Assembly: GCA_001931875.2 (NCBI GenBank)
Contig: MSJH02000386.1
Location: 1 to 26,391 of the forward strand
Source: Byssochlamys sp. IMV 00236
Taxonomy: Eukaryota > Ascomycota > Eurotiomycetes > Eurotiales > Thermoascaceae
Direction: 5' to 3'
DNA length: 26,391 nucleotides
Each line of letters begins with the position of its first letter. The stretch's first letter is position 1. The translations under genes were made by a program, and so were the position numbers. Under the pieces are notes generated by a model that was given only the letters and a program-made list of their open reading frames with translations, did not search any database and had not been told where the DNA came from. Of this stretch, positions 20,163 through 26,391 are shown piece by piece.

Positions 20163-22294
20163 CTAACGACCGGATAACGAGCTTTTGAAATAAATGTTAG
20201 TATCAACGTTATAAAGCTACAAGTATGTACTTGCCATTTTTGAGACGTTTTTGTAGCTGGAAAGTACACGCTCCAGGTCATTTCTGAATTTGGAAAGCTG
20301 CCAGGATTTATACAATGAGTTTCTTCATAAGAAATACCATAGTTTTCACATTTGTCCGCAAGTATAACCTGTTATGACATTAGTTGCTGTTTCACATTTA
20401 AATGATTACTTACAGCATGAGGAAGTGGAAACAGTCTTAGTGCATGATCGTATCCCCAGTAGATTGGTTTTACAGACAAAGGTAAGGGACAGAGGTGACC
20501 TTGGTCAAGGATAGTTCTGACAAGCTATTATAAATAAAATTAGAGACGTATGAAGAAAGAGTGTTGATGTGATCATTACATGTTTTATGCGCTGGTTATC
20601 TGCGTCCAAATTAGTAGGTATCAAGGTATTTCTCCATATTTTGTTAAGTAGATCCTCTCTAAATATTACGATATCCTGCGTACAATATCGAATACGACAA
20701 GGATTTGTTGTAAAATGAGTCTTTTTCACTTTTTGTCTAATTCTTGTCACAAAATGTGAAGGAAGGCCTCTCTGCGGTAAGACATTTCCTCCCCATGGAT
20801 CTCTAGCTCCAGGTACAAACACAAAGTTTGAATGTGTCGCTAACGTTTCAAACTCTGATATTAAGTCTGCTAAAGCGTTAAAATTATCTTTATACTCTGC
20901 TGCTTCAGCCGCTGAATATGTAAATGGTTTGCTGCTAAAGTTTCCTATGAATATAAACGCCAAGGGCACTTGGTTGCTGTATCCTTCAAATATTGTGCGT
21001 AGAGCATTCATAACTTTGGGTTGATCCAAGTGTAAGTCAGAAATGATAACAAAAAATATGTCTTTGTTTGCTTGTTCTTCTTCTTTAAGTATACTCTGTA
21101 ATATAGTTAAAAAAAGGGAATGTATACATTGAATAGATTTATATTACTTCATCTATGAGAGGCCTTGGTAACCCAAGGAAATCCACATGGCTTAATAGGA
21201 CACTATACAGTAAAATATTGAATAAGTAGGGTCATTATATAAAATATATGATAAATTCTTACTCTGTCAGGTTACGTGCTTCTGCAGGCGGTAAACTGAT
21301 TTCGGTAACATGAAAGACATGATCTTCCCCATAGATGCCTTCTGCCAGTACAAATATACCGTCTGTAAATAAGCCATATTCATATTTCTAATAATACTTA
21401 GAGTCTTTTTATTGCTTATTTGTATTTACTGTTTCCTTACAGTTTTACTTATATCCAATTCAATGTGTGCATCATCATCTTCCAAATAAAGTTTTCCTTC
21501 CTCAATCTGTGTCAACATGCCAAAGAGGACAAACTCACCTCCATCATGTCCAATCAAGCTTTTGATGGGTGTAATCTAATAATAGGTGAATACACGTCTA
21601 ATAACAGACGATGTGTGTACCTTAATAAATGATGATGAGTCCCCCGCCATATCTGTTGGGCAAAACATTTCATTTCGCAATACTCGTTGCTTTGTCAACA
21701 ATAACCTTTCTCTAAACATTTCACCCTTTGACTTTGGATCAGATAAAAGCCTACAAGGTTCTCTAGATTTTCGAAATGTTCTGGTATAATCATCATATAT
21801 AAGTTTTGGCATATCAAAAGCACCCACCACATGAAAATGCTGTGCTACATCGACAGTTTCTTGAGATATTTGAGTTGTCTGGGAGGATGATACATTGGGT
21901 GATAGGACCATACTCGAACTATCACCTAGCGACATATCCTTCAGTGACTCATTTATTTCTTCTTCCTCTACACGTTGAAAAGGGGTTGTGGTTGTAGTCA
22001 TAAGGGCTGATGTCTGCATCAGTGCATTCACTTCTTCCAGTACTGCTCTATTAATAATGAGGGTTTGTTCGTCTAAATAAAGTAAGAAAAAGTTCAAGTA
22101 TATGTAAAGACAATACCATTATATCTCTTCTTGTATGTCTTTACTATTCGCTCAATCGTGTCTGCAATATCTGGTTCTCGAGCCAATAGCTGCTCGAGAT
22201 ATTTTGCTGCGTCACTTTGGACAACGAGACCATACTTCTTTGTGAATAAGTTGTGAATGAATTTCCTGATTTTAACTTTGGAATTTATTTGCAT
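20163..22294 (-). CDS. DPB2: DNA polymerase epsilon subunit B (Dpb2/POLE2)
   Basis: Nine exons (22294-22117, 22072-21621, 21575-21441, 21387-21263, 21202-21148, 21095-20580, 20524-20414, 20368-20235, 20181-20163) give 574 aa. The subunit is the essential non-catalytic partner of the leading-strand polymerase and links it to the CMG helicase. The N-terminal helical domain begins [20 protein letters not shown]. The OB-fold part has [18 protein letters not shown] and [17 protein letters not shown]. The calcineurin-like phosphoesterase part has [56 protein letters not shown] and [10 protein letters not shown]; the C-terminus has CINPGSFP. The last intron seems to use a GC donor (AAATG|GCAAGT). 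The start at 22294 fits POLE2 length, but the frame stays open upstream without an ATG. Confidence 0.9.
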
Positions 22295-22554
22295 GTCAAT
22301 AAAAGAATCAAAAAAAGGATGACGCGAATATTTTTTATTGTTAAATTCAGACGCGTTCAATCGTGTATCTCCGATGGTTTTCTCCAGAGGATTTCTTCAA
22401 GGGAATTTAAGAAAGGAGAGGGGTTAATCGCATGCACAACAAAAGCAGAATGATAGATTCTGCGATTATTCATGATAATAAAAATTTATGCTTTTTAGGT
22501 CTGTCGAGAACCTCCACGACAGCTTCAACAACTCTTTCTTTCAGATTGCCGAAA
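22295..22554. other. Spacer between FMP27 stop and DPB2 start
   Basis: Only about 260 bp separate the two minus-strand genes, so the DPB2 promoter and FMP27 3' end share this stretch. On the minus strand an ATG at 22473 opens a 38-codon frame (MNNRRIYHSAF and on) ending at 22357, in a different frame from DPB2. It could be an upstream ORF in the DPB2 leader or noise. Confidence 0.45.
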
Positions 22555-25500
22555 TTATTTTTTATTTGATTTTAGCAGAGGTCCATTATAGGATTTACCA
22601 AACAAGAGTTTTCCCTTCTCGATTATGTCATCAAATGATTTATACTTTTCAAGATATATCGCTGCCATCTGTTTATCTACGTTTTTGTATTCATTGTTCA
22701 AATGATCTTCAGGGTCAGAATACAATGATTTTATGTCTTCATTTTCTTCTTCGCTTGTATAAAGGGATACTGATTTAGAAGATCGTGCCTGCTTATCATT
22801 TGAGCTGTATTCAGATGATTTTGTCGAGCTAATGCTTCCAATCAAGGAATCACTCATCATGTTTGTAAGTTCAACTTGTTCCTCTCTATCTGCTTCTAGT
22901 GATTGTTGACTACTGTCTTTTCTATTGGATAACAACTTCTTCTTTACCAAAGCTGGACTGTGCCTTAGGATAGCATGAAGGAATTCTAGATCATAAGGGA
23001 AGGTTAAACACATGGATAACATATGCTCTTTAACCTACGTTTCTGTATTTCTTCTACCATTTTGGCTACAGACCATGTCTTGTTTCTATACTCGATGCTG
23101 GGTTGCTTGAAAGAAAAATTATAAATGTTATACAACGTATTTCGAGATGGTCCACGTAAGCTGATACAGTGTTTTGCTCCTGATATCTTTACATAAATGA
23201 ATGTCCTATTAGTCGATGAGCGCTTCTTCATGATGGCTAATTCATCTTGCTTTAGTTTTGGTTTGCCTTGTAAAGCGTCTTTCATCATCTTTGCCAGCAT
23301 CTCGATACTTGTACGGCTACTTTCTGTCTTTAAAGAAAACCGACTAGAAGTATACCTTGAGCTACTATGTCTACTCAACTTTGGACGAATTGAGATCGAT
23401 TCCTCATTTTCATCCATCTCGTCGTCTGTTATACTTTCGGTATCCTCTTCTTCGTCATCATCACTCCTGTTATCCCTGTCTGACGCGGCTACGGTAACTC
23501 TTGGAAAAAAATAGTCTTTCAAAGCGGTTCCAAAAGCTATACTGATCTGCAGGTGAAGAGGGGCAACATGCACCTCTAATTGCTGAATGATAGGTATTCC
23601 TCCCACAGGTGGAAGGGTATCCAAAATCCCACGTAATACCTTGTCCCTAGATGATGTTGATTGATCAACGTATGTATCCAGGACTTGAACAAACACAGGC
23701 GATTCAGTGGTATTTATAACTTGCATCCTGTCTACTTCTATCATATGCCTACTTGAACCAGCTGGCTTACGGATGGATGAATACTTGGTATCCTGTAGAA
23801 TCCATTTACACAGAGATGTCTCTTTGCCTTTCTCCACCATAAGTGCTTCCCAAACAATTTCATCAGCAATAAAATTTAACTTCATGGCCGCACCACTTTC
23901 TTTCAAACGGTCATCTTGTCTGAATGTCTGAATTGACTTGATCGCTTCTATCACGAGATACAAACGCTCTAAGCTGTCGAAAGCTTTCTTCTTGTTCACC
24001 TGATATTGCTGAATAGCCTCATCATCTAGATTTGGCAGTTCATTTAAGAACCGTTTATGCATGCTGATGAGAAACCTTGACTGTGCTTGAAGTACAGCAA
24101 CTTGTTTTATCGACTGAACAAGATCGCTACGTTCGGCTGCCAACATAATTTCCTGAAAGAGTTCCATACGCTTTTTTTTACCGGGTATCAAGCTTCTGCC
24201 GAGTACAAGATTGGATATTGTGTAATACAATACATGGCTCTGTAATGAATTAGCAGCTAATTTGAGCTGAGGAAAGTGCAACTGCACAGTATTACTGCGA
24301 TCTTCAAAGGGGTTATGTCGACTTGAGAGATACTTATTGGCCTTGATTCGCAAGGGATTATAGGAGTCAAGCTGGATCGTACCAGAGAGTTGAGAAGCAA
24401 TGCGTTGAAAGTTTTCAAAGTATTTCAAGTCCTGATATTGCCATAACTGCTCAGGCTGTATCCAAGCCGCCCAGTGTTTCTTGGGGCTGTTGTTACCATA
24501 TATGTGCTGAATGAGATCTAGTTCCTCTTTTGACCCTAAACGACTGGCTATAAATAGTTGTGCATTGTTCAAACTCATAATACATCTGTTCTTGACCAAT
24601 TTGATCTCTTTTTCTGCAGTGTCGTCGCTGTTGTCGAGAATTTCAAAGCTCTTGATTTGCATTCTTTGGTTTGTCACTAAAACAAGATGATCCAATCCTC
24701 TTTCGCTTTGAAGGATAACTTGTGGATGTATCATCTCAACGACAAACTTGCTCCTCATTTCGTAATACTCGGGTATAGAGTTGTATTGATAATCTGGATC
24801 ATCGTTTAAATTGTCAAATGCGTAGACTCCATCATGGTTCTTTGCTTCTCTCTTGACTTCTTCTATCTCGTTGTAAGCTACAAAGTTGGTGTCTCTTTCA
24901 GACAATAGTTTCTGTAGCAATTCCTTTGCCATTTCCTCAGCGGCACGATTGTCTACACTGTCAGGAACATCAGGTTTCCAGCGCTGCTGTTCGTCAACTG
25001 AATTAGCCAGTCCGGAGAGATATTGAAGGCAGCGAGCAGAGAGATTGTATGCTTGTACAGATCGGCTGGACTTTAATTCATTCCAATAGATGACAATGTC
25101 TCGAATAGAGTCGTTCCATATAATCTGTGGGTTATGGATGAAGCATCGATTCTTGAAATGGCCCATGAGTGTCTCCCATCTAGACAGCTCGTCGCGAAAG
25201 ATAACAGAGGATGTTCCCGTATGAATAAAGTTTGATCCTTCATTGTTAAATTCGGATTCAAAGATGACTTGACCGATGTAGTTGTGAAGAATATATCTCT
25301 TGTTTCGCAAGTAATCTATCTTGTTTGAAAGAGTGCAATGCTGATTCTTTAGCTCGGGGTATTCTTTATACCCACATGTATCAAGAGCTTGAATGACTGT
25401 ATCCAGCTGTTGATCATACTCTTCAATAAGATTATCCAATTCGACAGCACGTCGATTCAAATAAGCTTTCTGGAATTCATAAGCATCTATATAACCTAGT

Positions 25501-26337
25501 AAGTTCTACTAATAACTTTTTATGGGGCTTTCTTATTTATCTACCTATCTTATCATTTATAGTGCACTCGTGAGTCATACGTAAATATTCGCGCTTATTG
25601 ATCCCGTCTTCATCATGCTGCTTTACAAAGTAAAATAATGGAGAGAACAAAAATGGATAGACTTCTACATTCAAGTACATCGGCTTGTTACTGGCGGTTG
25701 ATAAAGGATCCAACAAGACGTAATCTCCAGGATCAACCCATTTGCAGCTATATATGTCCTGTAGAGGAGTATCCATATAGGATAAGCTACTTCTATGGTT
25801 CTTTGCTTTTTGGCTGTTACTCGCCTTAACAGCGCGCAGGTCAATATCGTTCATTTGCAATTTTGCTTCATGAAAGACGCGTTCGACCTTGACAGTATCT
25901 TGATGCTTGAGCAACTCTCTTCGCGAATGAAGATCCACAACAAAATCACGAGCGTGTGCCTTGAGTCCAAGAGAGCGTTTGCCATTTCTCAAATATGATT
26001 CTTCTTCTGAACAAAAGAAGCCAACTGAGAGTGAATTGAGAACGATCTTGTACTTGACAGTGTCGAGATGATCCCCATAACCTTTTGTTCTCTCTTTTTT
26101 GTCTGTCCAGAATGATCCTTGGCGTACAGGTAGGCTAAATGGACCACCAAAGAGATCATACCAGGCTGAGAAGTATTCTATGAAGCATTGACTGAGATAC
26201 ATGGCATTGTGCGGCCTGCTGCTGCCATAGAGCTGAGCATCATCCGGAACATGGCTATCTAGATCCTCTAGCTGAACAATGCTAAATGACAGATGAATAA
26301 AGTTGGATCGAAACCCGCGGTAAGAATCATATGTGTC
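22555..26337 (-). CDS. FMP27: Fmp27/BLTP2-type bridge-like lipid transfer protein, C-terminal part (5' end missing)
   Basis: Three exons are visible (26337-25545, 25495-23039, 22985-22555) and encode 1226 aa up to the stop. The 26337 boundary is an acceptor preceded by TACTAAC and a T run, so at least one exon lies beyond the window. Family members are over 2,000 aa tubes that move lipids between ER and other membranes, notably the plasma membrane. Signatures: YDLFGGPFSLPVRQGSFW and HLDTVKYKIVLNSL (GFWDK region), YLNVEVYPFLFSPLFYFVKQ, then HWAAWIQPEQLWQYQDLKYF (WPPW-type region). Near the end come RTFIYVKISGAKHCISLRG and YNFSFKQPSIEYRNKTW, which align with the C-terminal RFLIYIK/THEFDFY-like part of KIAA0100/Hobbit. 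An acidic Asp/Glu and Ser stretch interrupts the C-terminal part. The closest named relatives are yeast Fmp27 and human BLTP2. Confidence 0.85.
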
Positions 26338-26355
26338 CTGAACCAAAGTGATGTT

Positions 26356-26358
<3 letters not shown>

Positions 26359-26391
<33 letters not shown>
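26359..26391. repeat. poly-A homopolymer at right end
   Basis: The window ends in 33 consecutive A residues. On the minus strand they form a T run directly before the TACTAAC branch point of an FMP27 intron, so the tract is intronic. It most likely marks where assembly stopped. Confidence 0.85.

Noticed and set aside
21362..21440. Alternative DPB2 acceptor TTACAG just before ACGGTATATTTG
   Set aside because: It puts the next exon out of frame. The acceptor ATTATTAG at 21388 keeps frame and adds [10 protein letters not shown], which matches the human POLE2 segment FHSGLYTEA.
23197..23514. Plus-strand Ser-rich open frame within FMP27
   Set aside because: It is the complement of the Asp/Glu- and Ser-rich stretch of FMP27 and has no independent support.
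1..26391. tRNA, rRNA, CRISPR array, bacterial-type operon or intact transposon
   Set aside because: I scanned both strands for A/B boxes, regular spaced repeats, terminal repeats with target duplications and transposase-like frames, and found nothing supportable.

Overview
The window is about 26.4 kb of AT-rich nuclear DNA from a filamentous fungus. Nine spliced protein-coding genes can be reconstructed. Their introns are short (about 50-80 nt), with GT-AG ends and clear CTAAC-type branch points (TACTAAC, CACTAAC, GACTAAC). The gene set is eukaryotic: TFIID TAF4, DNA polymerase epsilon subunit B, UDP-GlcNAc pyrophosphorylase and an Fmp27-type lipid-transfer protein. A KilA-N/APSES protein with the wording VNGHPILWDSENGFVHFTGIW resembles families I know from Mucorales (Mucor/Rhizopus type). 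I therefore infer an early-diverging Mucoromycota fungus, with moderate confidence. Both window ends are long poly-A runs, so the window looks like a complete contig that broke at homopolymers.

Layout, left to right. (1) 124-1783, minus: KilA-N/APSES-domain protein with a long Ser/Ala/Arg-rich tail. (2) 2711-3650, minus: omega-like glutathione S-transferase whose start codon lies in a 10-nt first exon. (3) A 1.7 kb divergent intergenic region, then 5342-7262, plus: TAF4. (4) 7274-8343, minus: CCDC174-like coiled-coil protein, tail-to-tail with TAF4 and only 11 bp away. (5) 8904-10282, plus: arrestin-related trafficking adaptor with PY motifs. (6) 10737-12353, minus: UDP-N-acetylglucosamine pyrophosphorylase (chitin precursor synthesis). 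(7) 12584-15670, minus: secreted subtilisin-like protease with nine exons. (8) 17407-19309, plus: Sec7-PH Arf guanine-nucleotide exchange factor, 5' end uncertain. (9) 20163-22294, minus: DNA polymerase epsilon subunit B. (10) 22555 to beyond the right end, minus: C-terminal part of an Fmp27/BLTP2-type bridge-like lipid transfer protein.

The genes do not form a functional cluster. Nuclear functions (TAF4, DPB2, the KilA-N protein, CCDC174) are interspersed with membrane and cell-wall functions (arrestin, Arf GEF, BLTP2, UAP1, secreted protease). This is ordinary fungal housekeeping synteny. I found no convincing new multi-gene system, tRNA, rRNA, CRISPR array or intact transposon. The more useful oddities are a probable GC-AG intron in DPB2, the GST micro-exon, the near-abutting TAF4/CCDC174 3' ends, a perfect 12-bp inverted repeat upstream of TAF4, and unresolved 5' ends for DPB2 and the Arf GEF. 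All exon coordinates were read by eye from frame, splice sites and family similarity, without RNA evidence.
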